From: Micractinium sp. NFX-FRZ
Taxonomy: Eukaryota; Chlorophyta; Trebouxiophyceae; Chlorellales; Chlorellaceae
Direction of reading: 5' to 3'
NCBI GenBank assembly: GCA_029339195.1
Contig: JAPTJF010000427.1
Location: forward strand, 1 to 54,318
DNA length: 54,318 nt
The notes under the pieces were generated by a model that saw only the letters and a program-made list of their open reading frames with translations, was not told the DNA's origin and did not search any database. The translations under genes and the position numbers were made by a program. Below, in pieces: positions 11,372 through 21,676 of the stretch; the first letter of the stretch is position 1, and the number at the start of each line of letters is the position of its first letter.

Positions 11372-11578
11372 CAGGGCCCCCGGCAGCCAGGCATGGGGAC
11401 GCACAGGCGTGCCCGCATGCTGGCCGGGAGCGCGCGCGCGAGGGCCCTGCGCGGCTGACTCCTCGCCGGCAGCCGCGGCGCCGCCGGCTGCTACAGTCCC
11501 ATACGGTTTCTGTCCGGTCGGCTGCCCTTGGCTGCCAGCTCCTCAGCGTGGCTGCTGCTGCTGCTGCTTGGCTACCGC

Positions 11579-13829
11579 TCACTTCCTGCAGCAGGGGGGA
11601 AGATGGGCAGGGCGCGAGGGTGAAGAGGCGTGCTGTGCTGCTGGGTGCACGAGGGGAGCATGGGATGGCAGGCAGTGGAGTGCAGAGGTGCGGAACAGGC
11701 ACAGGCGGGAGGCCGGGCGGCGGGTGGGTTTGGTTCTCAGACATCCAAGGAAGGTGAGCCGCAGCAGCTCTCAATCCCGGCGAAAGGAGAAAGCTCTAGA
11801 GCGGGCACTGCGAATGTTGTTTGAGAAACGCCCAGTTTGGAATTCTCGATCACTGAACCAAACCCGGCCTGCCCGCCACAGCCTGCCTGGCTGTGGTGTG
11901 TGCAGCGACATGCATGCGCAGCAAGGTAGCAAGCAGGGTAGCCAGCAGTGCAGACCAGCGCAGAGCAAGGAAGGCACAGGGAAGCGGCAGCACAGGCAGC
12001 GGCGGCACCAGCAGCACAAACGCACCGTGCGTCGGGGCGGGGGCCGAAGCCTGCGGAGGGAAGGAAGGTCGGGGGAGCGGGGGCGGGTGTCAGACAGGGG
12101 GTGTCAGGGGAGATGATGGGGAGGCAGCAGTGGGTACAGAAGGGCAGGCGAGCAGGCACAGAGGAGCACCGGCGGGGTGCCGCCACTCCCAATTGTCCCT
12201 GCCTCATCTCAGCCACGGCATGTGCCGGCCTCACTGGCACAGCCACTCCCCACGGCAGCAGCATGAGCACTGCAGCACTGTAGGCGGTGCAGCAGCACAC
12301 CGAGCAGTACAGCACTGCAGCACACCAGCAGTAATCGTGTGATAAGCAGTAATCGTGTCATCAGCAGTACCGCGCTCACCGGGGCGCTTCGGGGGCTCGC
12401 GGTTGCGGCGGTCCTTGACGCTGCGCACGCGCACAATCTTGGAGTGGATGGCGGCAGACACGCAGTAGTAGACCTTGCGGTAGATCTTGGGCAGCGCGTA
12501 GCCTGCAACACGACAGGTGGCGTGCAATTGTTGGCAAGTGCTGGGGTAGCGTGCGCGGGTTGAGGGCAGCAGCGGCAGGGGGCCAAGTGCGGCAAGATGG
12601 CGGCCGGGGGCGGGCTGCGCAGCTGCGTGTGGGGAGTGCTGCTGTGCAGGGGCTGCAAGGGGAGCGCAGCAGGGGCTCTGCGCACTGCGCCGCCGCTGCC
12701 AGGGCTGGTTGGGCCACGGCAAGCACGTGCGTGCGCTGCGTCGTCCCTCGCATGCCGCGCCGCCGCTGGGCAGACACAGCGCTGCTGCTGCTGGCTGTGG
12801 CAGCATCTACTGTCGACGCTGCTTCCCATCTGCGCCTGCCGTGCTCGCCGTGCCCACATCCGAGCTGCTAGGGGCGCCACACAGCAGCAGCTGCCCCTAT
12901 TGCTGCCGTCATTTGCGCACACGTGCCCTGCCTTCCACCATTGCTGCATTTGCATCCGTGCGCCAGCTCCACCGCGCAGGCTGCTGCCCTTGCACCCACT
13001 TGCAGCCAGCTGCGCACGGCACGCTGCCGCGCACATCGCTCACCGCGTGCTGTGCCCCTCGGCGTCCCGCCTGCGGCTTGCCCCGCTGCAATGCACAGTG
13101 CTCCCACACTGCCCTCTTCCAGCAGGTGCATGCAGAAGCAGCAACCGCATCACAGGCAGCCAAGCAACAAACGACGTCTTCCAAAAACAAAAAACGTGAG
13201 CGCACGCACCGTCAATGGCGCACGCGTCCTGCAGGTCGCGGATGGCGGAGGCGTCCACCATGTTGCGCACAATGAAGCGCTTGATCGCCTTGTCCTTGGG
13301 CACCATGGCCGCGGAGGACTCGCAGCGCACGCGCTTCACGTGGCCTGCACAGAAAGCGGCAGCATGGCGCAGGATGAGCACGAGCGCTGCACAGCACGCG
13401 ACGGGCGGCGGCGGCGGGCGGGAGCGCTGCGAGACTGCTGCCCCAACCCGACGGCGTCGCTACGAGGCTCCCGCGCCGCTCCCAGCTTCTAACGCTGCTC
13501 AGCCGGGACTCTGCTTGCGGGTCGGCGTGGCAGCAAGCCTGGCCTGCCCGCCGCCTTGCATCATACTCTGGCGATGTCTGCCCCGCACGCTTGTAGGGCG
13601 TCAGTCCAATTACTTCGCAGCTGCCCAGCACCTTGACGCAGCCACGGGCCGCGCATGCTGCCATGGGAGGCCGCCCTGCCCACGGCTGCTCGGTGGCTGT
13701 TCAGGCCGTCTCCGTCCATCGCAGCGCGCCATATTGAAGGCTATAGGGTGGTGGCACCCAGCTGAGCCTGCAGGAGCACTCACCGCGGCCATGCTTGTTG
13801 CGGCCTCCGTTCCTCCGCTTCTTGGTCAT
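11579..13829 (-). CDS. RPS26: 40S ribosomal protein eS26
   Basis: Exons: 13829-13784, 13344-13210 and 12502-12380 are secure. A 25-nt exon 12050-12026 and a 7-nt coding end 11585-11579 are proposed and give 111 residues, close to the family length. The family pattern is plain: [40 protein letters not shown], then [15 protein letters not shown] and [20 protein letters not shown]. eS26 sits at the mRNA exit side of the small subunit and normally binds zinc through two Cys pairs. Here these read CESS and CVSA, so one cysteine of each pair is missing. The proposed ending is [11 protein letters not shown]. Reading through the exon 3 donor instead would add an unrelated tail. A very short first exon is common in ribosomal protein genes. 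Confidence 0.88.
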
Positions 13830-15100
13830 GGTGGCTGCGAGTGCTCCGGACTGTGCAGCGCCAAAGAGACGGAGGCAGGCCAGAGAGCGGGGGAATAGGG
13901 GCGAGGTGCTGCGCTAGGCGCAGCACGGTGAAGACCCCGAGTGAGGCCTTCAAATTGAGCCGGCTTTTGCCACTGCGCGCAATTGGAAGTGCAAGCGAGC
14001 AAGTTGTGGATGCTCCTTACAACGCACCGGCAGAGGGAGCACCGCCGAGCTGCGCACAGCTCCTTGCCGCAAGAGCGGGGACATCCGTGACCTGGGGCAG
14101 CAATTGCAGTATTACAGAACGAGTCGGAGGCGGCCATGGAGCGACAAGGGGGGCCACAGCTTCGGTGCCTCCAGCGGGCTGCTTGTGCCCGCACGCCCTG
14201 CCGCTGCCGTGCTTCGGCATCCAAGTTTCAGTCTGCCACTGTCGTGCTCTCGAGGCGATCAGCGCCTCAGGGCGTGCATATATTGCATGGGACAGCTGCG
14301 AGCCTGTGGCTCCGCTGCCACTGTTGGAGTACCATGCTGCCTTGCCTTTTTGATCCGGCACCACGCCGGCCCTTGCCGGCGGCGTCGTGTCGCTGCAATG
14401 CGCCCTTGCAGTCCAGGGGCGGCAGTGCAAGATGCATAGTTTGTTGATTGTTTTCTTTAAGCAGTTGACTGCTGCTACCGAGTACTGCTGCCGCTGGGTG
14501 AATGTTCAGGCAGCCTGGTCTGTGCTGGCATGTGCCTTCGGCAGTGACCGACTCGTGAGAGCTCAGACCAGCACAAGGCCATGCTTTCTCAGCACCCATG
14601 CATGTGTACATGTGTAAGCGTGGGTGACTTTCAAGGAATTGGACCAGAGCACAATTTGCACACACACACACGCACACACACGCACTGCGGTGGAGCCGCA
14701 CATTGCATTGAGCCCTCCATCCCGTAGCACGCAGTGCTGGGCAACCGTCAGCCAGAGGTGCAGGGTCGTTTCATGTGGGCAGCGACCTACACGATTCCTG
14801 CACACGATTTCTTTTCATCAACAACACTACGGGGGCCAGGAAACAAAGGGCCGTGAGGCGCCCCTGTTTGCATGGTATGCAGTTTGGGCGGTGGCGCTGT
14901 GCCGCTGGGCCCCGCCTACACTCATGATCTCATGTGGGGCCAGCGCTCTGTCATTTCAAGATCGCCTCTCGTATTGTTACTATTGCACCAAATCTGCGTT
15001 CTGGCAGCGACTTTTGGGGACTCTCTTTGCCAAGTGCAAGGTGCCGCTGCGCGAGTGCCGGCTTGCTCCACTTCCGCCGCCACTCAGCACCTGCCGCTCG
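13830..15100. other. Divergent intergenic region between eS26 and the monooxygenase
   Basis: No convincing exon is seen. It holds a CA-rich microsatellite at about 14658-14692 and presumably both promoters. Several open frames here are long only because the DNA is GC-rich. Confidence 0.45.
14658..14692. repeat. CA-rich microsatellite
   Basis: A run of CACACACACACG type repeats about 35 nt long. Confidence 0.85.
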
Positions 15101-17972
15101 ATGCACATAGTGTCTGCAACGGCCCCATGCGGCCGCCCGCTGGCCCGCCCCTTCACTGCGGCGGTGGCGGGGCGGGCGGAGCGCCGGTGCCCGTCTCGCC
15201 GCTGCCATCCCACGGCCGCTGCAGGGGCGGCAATGCCAGCGGCCATCGCGCCACCACCTGCAGCCCTGATCGACCCTTCCAGCCTGGCCTCACGTGACCT
15301 GAGCGGCACTGTAGTGGTGACAGGAGCGGGACCAGCGGGGCTGGCTGCCGCGGCTGCCCTGCACCTGGCCGGCATGCCGGTTGTAGTGCTGGAGCAAGCG
15401 GCGGAGCTGAAGGCTGGCGGCAGCGCCTTGGGTCTGTGGACCAACGCGTGGCGGGCACTGGATGCACTGGGGGCGGCAGACACGCTGCGTCAGCAGCACC
15501 CGGCGCTGCAGGAGTGAGTGGCGGCGGGGGTTGGGGGTTGGGGGGTGGTGACCTGGTGGGGCCAGCGGCACCGGCAGCAGCGGGCACATGAACCCGCTTG
15601 CAGAACCTTTTGCTGTGCGTGTACCAGCAGGCAGCAAAGGGAAGCACTTGCCTGTACATCATTACGATCTGCCTGACATGGCCGCCCCTGCCCGCCCCTG
15701 TGTGGCTGCTCCCCTCCCTGCCTCCCTCCCTCCCTCCCTCCCTCTTCTGGCAGCGTGGAGCTGGTGCGGCAGGGCGGCCGCCGCCTGCGCCGCTTCAGCT
15801 TCTCACAGTGCGACGGCGGCCCGCACGAGTTCCGGGGAGTGCGGCGGGCAAACCTGCTGGTGAGATGCCTTTTGTGGGGGGCTGGCAGGTGGCGCGATGT
15901 TGCCACATGCAGCATGCGCATCACGATCGATCCACACTTTGCTGTCTTCTTGAATGACCCTGGTCCAGCCGCGCTGCGCTGCTCACGCTGCGTGCCTCCC
16001 CGCCCGGCACCCGCCCCACAGGCAGCGCTGGCGGCGCGGCTGCCGCCAGACAGTTTGGCGCTTGGGGCGCCAGTGGCTGCGGCAGAGGCCACCCCACAGG
16101 GGGCTGCTCTGCTGCTGGAGTCGGGCCAGCGTCTGGACTGCCTGGCGGTGGTGGGCGCCGACGGCGCACGCAGCGCGGTGGCGGCGGCAGCGGGGCGGGG
16201 CCCCACCAACTATTGCGGGCAGAGCGCGATCCGGTGCGCAGGGAGGGTGCCCGTCTTGGTGGGCGGGGGAGTGCATGCACTGGGCTGGGCCAGCATGTGC
16301 CCTGCCCCGCCCCGCCTTGCCCCGCATGTGCGTCACGTGGCAGTGATAACAAAGTGTGTGCAAAGCTGCCGCTGCAGGGGCGTGGCCCGCTACCCCGGCG
16401 GCCTGCCGGCCGAGCTGCAGGCCAAGTGCATCCGCCAGGTGTGGGGCCCCGGGGCGCGGGCAGGCACCTACGCGGTCTCAGGTGCGGGGCGGGCGGGGCG
16501 GGCGGTGGGCAGGGGTGTGCTTCCGGGAGCCCTGCCGGCTGTTGCTAGCACAAGGGTCGCTGCTATGTGGCCCCCACACGGTCTTAAATGCGAGGCGTGA
16601 GGGATGTGCGGCAAAGCAGGATTGCTGGGGCGTTGGCTGGCGGCACCTGTGCTTGTGGGTGGTTCTGGGTGGTAACTTGGGCATGCACACATGCACGCTG
16701 GTTTCAGGTGTCCTGTGGTCCCCACTGCCTTGCCATCACCCAATCATCCGACATCCACCCACCCTCGTTTCCCGTCCTACTGCAGACACGGAACTCTACT
16801 GGTTTGTCTGCTTCTTTGCCCCTGCTGAGCTGGCGGCCTCCCCCTCGCCGGCGGCCTGGCGGGAGGAGGCGCTGGCGGTGGTGGATGGCTGGGCCTGGGG
16901 GCTGCCTGAGGCGGTGCAGGCGACGCCTCTGGAGGACTTGACGCGCAGCCGGCTGGTGGACAGGTGGAGAGGGGGAAGGTTGGGGTGAGGATGAGGTGTT
17001 GGGGTGGTGCAGCCAGGGCAGGGCCACTGCCTGACGGGCGGTGGGAGCCCTGCCCCTGGGGGACCTGACTCGCAGCCGCCTGGTGGACAGGTGGGGGTGG
17101 GAGCCTGGGCTCGGTAGTCGAGGGCACACCGCTCCTCCCCTGGGGCGGTGCTGGTCTTTAGGTGCAGGCAGGACAGCCCCTGACATACCCCACCCCCGTG
17201 CCCCACCTGCCCTCCACTGCCCTCCCCCGCCCTGCCCCCTCCCCGCAGGTGGGACCTGCCACCGGCCAGCAGCACCGGCGGCAGCAGCATCACGCTGGCG
17301 GGCGACGCCCTGCACCCCATGACTCCAAACCTTGGGCAGGGAGGCTGCACTGCACTGGAAGACGGCCTTGTACTTGCCCGCTGCCTGCAGCAGCAGCGCG
17401 TGCCTGCGCTGGCGGCAGCCCTGCGCGACGCCGGCAGCGGGCAGCGGCAGGCGGCGGCGGAGGCGGTGCGCGTGGCGCTCAGGCGGTATGAGCGGGAGCG
17501 GGCGGCGCGCTGCCTGCCGCTGACGGTGCGGAGCCACCTGATGGGAGCGGCGCTGCAGGTGGGTGGCACCGGCCTTTGGGGGCCTTTGTTTGATTGGGTA
17601 GGTAGTAGAGGCTGTGCATGCATGCATGCTGCGCTGTGCTGTGTGCCTTGCTTCTGCTGCTCCTCACCAGACTTGTGGAGCGTCTGCCATGAAGGTGCCC
17701 CCGCCACTGTTGGGCAGCCCAGCCAGTCTGCGCTAATGGCTCTGGAACCTCTCGGTTGCCGAGACTTTCAACCTGCACGGTCCGGCCCAGCGCTTGCCAC
17801 GCCCTCCCACCATTCCCAACTTCTACACCCGACACTGCCCTGCCTGCAGGCGCCAATCCCGCCGCTGGCTCTGGCTCGCGACCTGTTTGTCCAGAACGCC
17901 TTCAACCCGGCACACTTCCTGGACCACGCCACGTACGACTGCGGGCGGCTGCTGCCGGCGGGCACGGCCTGA
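15101..17972 (+). CDS. FAD-dependent aromatic-ring-type monooxygenase, probably plastid-targeted
   Basis: Seven exons: 15101-15513, 15754-15859, 16022-16233, 16378-16481, 16786-16963, 17249-17558 and 17850-17972, all in phase; 481 residues. The Rossmann motif GAGPAG is at about 75-80, followed by the ribose-binding acidic residue in VVVLEQ. The DG motif (GADGAR) is at about 218-223. The second FAD motif, GDALHPMTPNLGQGG, is at about 356-370. This is the group A flavoprotein monooxygenase plan, shared with plant MO1-like proteins and zeaxanthin epoxidase; the substrate cannot be told. The first 45 residues are rich in Ala, Arg and Ser and lack acidic residues up to residue 26, as in a chloroplast transit peptide. 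Starting at the second ATG (15233) would remove it. A TGTAA signal lies at 18172. Confidence 0.88.
17039..17100 (+). repeat. Donor-side echo of monooxygenase exon 5
   Basis: About 60 nt in intron 5 repeat the last part of exon 5 and its donor: CCTGCCCCTGGGGGACCTGA, then CGCAGCCGCCTGGTGGACAG|GTGGGG. The genuine exon end is at 16922-16963. The copy would encode ALPLGDLTRSRLVDR against ATPLEDLTRSRLVDR. Confidence 0.88.
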
Positions 17973-18171
17973 TGGGGGGCACATTGCTGCTGCACTAAGA
18001 GTGTCGCCCCGGCACATTCCCTCAATGTACCATTGTGTGGCACGGTCAATGATTTGTCATGACAGGTGCACAGGAGGCACGTATGGCCAGTGTCGGTGGC
18101 CGGCTTGCCAGCACTGCTTCCGCCTCAGCAGCACTGGCTGCTGTCTTTCCTTGAAATGCCACTCCCATCCT

Positions 18172-18176
18172 TGTAA
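18172..18176 (+). terminator. TGTAA poly(A) signal of the monooxygenase gene
   Basis: TGTAA lies 200 nt past the stop codon and 256 nt before the next start codon. Confidence 0.6.
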
Positions 18177-18431
18177 AACGGCCCACTCTGCTTGTGGTGA
18201 CCGGTCACACGTGAGGATCCCCGAGGCTGTTAGCTCTGCCATCTGGCCAGCGACATGCACGCTGTGCTGTGCCTGCTCGCCTGCCGCCTCTCATCATTGG
18301 CTGCCTCGAGCTCGGCTCAGCTGCTGGCAGTCCTGTGCCCCTCCCTCTGCCCCAGTATCACGCACCTTTAGGTTGTTGGTGGTTTTGTCACAGCCGACGA
18401 TCGTGAAGGCAACCGAGGAGCCGACCGCGCG

Positions 18432-20210
18432 ATGAGCACGAGGCAGGTCTCGCGTGCTGCCGGGGCGCACCGAAAACAAACGCTTGCCACGGATCTGCTC
18501 TTAACGCACCAGTTCCATGACTGCAGGGGAACAGACGGCGAGGGAGCTGGAGCTTCCGAGGGCGGCGATGCCGCCCCTGCCGCTGCCGCCACCCTGGATT
18601 TGACCGCCCTGGATGCCGCCCATCCCCAGGCATTCTACCTGCCAGATGCTGCCCTGGAGCCCCTGTCAGACTGCTACGCCGTGGTGCAGGGCACCCGGCT
18701 GCCGCTGCACAGCCAGGTGCTCAGCATGCAGTCGGCGGTGCTGCGGGAGCTGTTCCTGGCGCAGCGCGAGGGCGGTGGCTCGGGAGAGGTGAGCATTGGC
18801 GGGTTGGGCAGACGGGTCCCGGTGTTGGACAGCGCCTGCCTGCAGCAAGCAGCAGTGCATGCTCCCTGCAGTTGACCTGAGCATCCACTCCTTGCTCACC
18901 GCCCCCGATCTGAGCGCTGGCTTTGCGCACCCTCCCTCTGCCCTGCAGGCCACGCCCGACCTGTCGGCGGCGTTTGAGGGCGGCAGCGTGGCGAGCGCTG
19001 CCTGCTTCCTCCGCCTGGTGTACAGCACGCACGACGTTGGCTCGGCAAGCTTGACTGCCATGGACGCAGCCGGGCACCTTGCTGGCGTGGCGCGGCTCGC
19101 CCACAAGCTCAACAGCCCCCGGCTGCTGCGAGGCCTGGACATCTATCTGCAAGGTAGGCGCCATGGGCACATGGGCAGGCACCGGAGCTTAGCAACACAC
19201 AGATCCGCTGGCAGTGCGCCAACTCTTGCCCAGCTTTTGGGGAGGGCAGTGGCGGGCAGCTGACTTAACACTTCCTTAGAGTGCTGCTTGCTGCATAGGG
19301 ACAAGTCTCTCCGCAATCCATGCCTTGCATGGCGCCCCTTCCCCTGCTGCCCTGCAGGTCTCACCATATCCCTGCCTGATCATGAGGCAAGCACGCCGCA
19401 GCTGATCACCGCACTGCAGGTGGCGCAGACCTGCCAGTTCAGCGTCCTCCAGGAGCGGTGCCTGCAGGCGCTGGCAGACACTCTGGCTGTTGCAGGCGGG
19501 CGCTGGCCCGCAGGCCAGCTGGCAGCTGCTGCAAATCACAGGGCAGCGGGGAGCGAGCGGCCTCTACTGCCTGCGTCCCATCCTGAATGTACGTCCCAGC
19601 AGCAACGGGGACACAGCGGGGGGCTTCACCTTTGCCATCAACGACTTCTCCGTCAGGGCCAAGGAACCTGGCCATACGGCGTCCCCCTATGTAGACATTG
19701 GTGGCGTCAGCTGGAAGATGTCGGCAAGTTGGACAGGGTAGACTTGGGGCTGTGCACACGTGACCAAACCTGCCAGCTGCCGGCTTGGGATCTATACGCT
19801 TCCTGGCTGACTGCAGCTGCCGAGCACTGCAAATCCCCCCCATGCCGCAGGTCGTGCCCAAGGGGTGCGGTCAGCCCACCGCCGGCGGCGGGAATGGTGC
19901 GCACATGTCTGTGCTCCTGAGCATGTACAGCGCTGGCCCCGCCCTGCGGGGCGATGTGCGCTCCGTCACCGCCCGCTACGCCATCACCGCCCTGGACCAG
20001 CGCCTGGGGGGAGCTCCTGCGCAGGAGTTCACTGTGACACAGGAGGCGCCCGAAACCTTCAGCCGAGAGGTGGGGCAGGATCAGGGATTCAAGCGATTCA
20101 TGCCCCTGGCGCAGCTGCACAGCCCCGACAGCCCCTACCTGGTGCGCGACCGCCTGCTGCTGCGGCTGGACCTCTGGATCACCGGCGTGCAGCGGGTGAT
20201 CGACTATTGA
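18432..20210 (+). CDS. BTB/POZ protein with C-terminal MATH domain
   Basis: Exons: 18432-18788, 18949-19153, 19358-19419 (or through), 19496-19723 and 19851-20210. With the 76-nt intron 19420-19495 removed, phases close and give 403 residues. Residues about 65-185 form the BTB fold (PLSDCYAVVQGTRLPLHSQV, LSMQSAVLRELF, then CFLRLVYSTHDV and AHKLNSPRLLRGLD). The C-terminal half reads as a MATH/TRAF-like domain (GGFTFAINDFSVR, VDIGGVSWKMSVVPKGCG, YAITALDQ, DRLLLRLDLWITG). Such proteins typically bridge substrates to Cullin-3 ligases; the usual plant and animal order is MATH then BTB, so the order here is reversed. The intron 19724-19850 uses a GC donor (TCG|GCAAGT). The start is the first ATG in frame; an intron before 18525 is possible. 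Confidence 0.82.
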
Positions 20211-20397
20211 GCTTACTTTTAGTTTTACATCCGCTGACCAGCCAAGTTGGTCAGCCAATGGGGCCTGTATGTGAGACGCAGGGCAGGCTGCCGGCCGCTG
20301 GCGGGCAGCACTGCCGAGTCGATGCTTCACAGCTCTGCCTTGCTCTTGCGGGCTTTGCTAATCAGTTAAATTATGACGTTCTTGACATGTATGTAGC

Positions 20398-20402
20398 TGT
20401 AA
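20398..20402 (+). terminator. TGTAA poly(A) signal of the BTB-MATH gene
   Basis: TGTAA lies about 190 nt past the stop codon. Confidence 0.6.
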
Positions 20403-21676
20403 CAAGATGAGTGTCAGGAGAGGCCCGTGAAACCAGGGGGGCAGGTCTGCACCCATTGACATTTGTGGCCATTGCATTTGGCACATGCGCAGGGTTGAAT
20501 ACTGGGGAATGCAACAAAATAACAGCTGGGCAGGTGGCCGCCAGTGGTGGTAGGCCCGAGGTGGGGCAGAGCAAGGCACACCCGTGCCGCTGCCGCTGAC
20601 AGGGCGCCTTGTTGGCGCAATGCCAATTCAACCGAGTAGCTGCTCCTGCCACCATGTGAGCCCGGCGTGCATGCGCTTCCCAATGTTCGCAGCAGCTAGC
20701 GCTAGCCTCACCCGCCCAGGTGTGGTGGCAGGTAGCAGCGCCTCCGGACTGATGATGGGTGGGCGGGGATTGAGTGCACGAGGTGCCACCAATCCAAGCG
20801 TACCAGCAGAGACTTGCCACGTCGAGCCGAGGCCAGGGTGGGCCCTGGCCCACCCACCCACCGCCCACCTCACCCTGCCGGCGCCGGCTCGACCTGGCCA
20901 CTGCCAGTGGCCCCACCTGCCGGGCAGGCCCTTGCTCCCTGCAGCCTGCCGGAGGGCGCTGCCATGGGGTGCTGGTCAGTCGCAGAGTAAGCGCGGCACA
21001 CCCACATGGGCTGCACCATTGCTGAACACTGTGCCAGGTGAAGCACGGGCTGCAGTACCGCTGTGCATGGTATGGCAGGAGCGGCTGTGCCAGCCCAGTG
21101 TGATACGCACCAGCATTGACTGACTGCAGAGGCGAAGGCGGTGAGGAAGCTGGCGGGGCACATGCGGCAGGCGCTCCTGCAGGCATCACGCCCAATTGGG
21201 TGCCCGCTAATCCCACTTGGTAAAACTGTGCTGCCGTGCAGATGGGTGCACTGCGGTCAGTCATGACATGCACACTTGTACTGCAAAACAAGCTGTGGCT
21301 GCTCAGAGTCTGTAGCTGGCGCCAGGCCAGAAGCTGAGCGGTCACCGCCGAGCGGTCATCTCCCAGCCGCCGCCCTGTGCTCGACCCCAGGGCAGTAAAG
21401 CGTCAATCAACTCGTTTGCGATGTGCATGTGGTTGTTTCTTGATTTAAACAACCCTGTGGGTGCGGAGGTATCAGCCAGCTCGACAGCCCGGGCAAAGTG
21501 GCTTCAGTAACGCGCCCTCGGGCACGGGGTGGAAGGCACCATCCAGTTGCCCTCCCCTCAACGATTCCCAACTCCATCCCTCGTTTCGAATGGATCCACC
21601 ATCGAAAGGCGCCCTCGCGCCCCCCAAAAAGAGCATCGGCGGAATTCCGCCGGTACGTAGCCATCGCTGCGGCGCA
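20403..21676. other. Intergenic region upstream of gene A
   Basis: No gene recognised. A GC-rich stem-loop candidate spans 20820-20892 (GTCGAGCC paired with GGCTCGAC, enclosing GCCAGGG paired with CCCTGGC). The last 200 nt contain blocks shared with the region upstream of gene B (separate entry). Confidence 0.4.
21488..21676 (+). promoter_or_regulatory. Upstream block shared by genes A and B
   Basis: GCCCGGGCAAAGTGGCTT, TAACGCGCCCTCGGG and ACGGGGTGGAAGGCA occur here and again at 27989-28050 upstream of gene B. A second shared piece, GGAATTYCGCCGGTAC, lies just before each start codon (about 21640 and 28168). I read this as duplicated promoter or 5' untranslated sequence; no specific factor site is identified. 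Confidence 0.6.

Noticed and set aside
11172..12116. Plus-strand open frames across the eS26 3' half
   Set aside because: They run antisense to eS26 introns and 3' region, begin within the palindrome, and show no domain.
21340..21420. Possible small gene between BTB-MATH and gene A
   Set aside because: Open frames on both strands here lack splice signals, family resemblance and a believable start.
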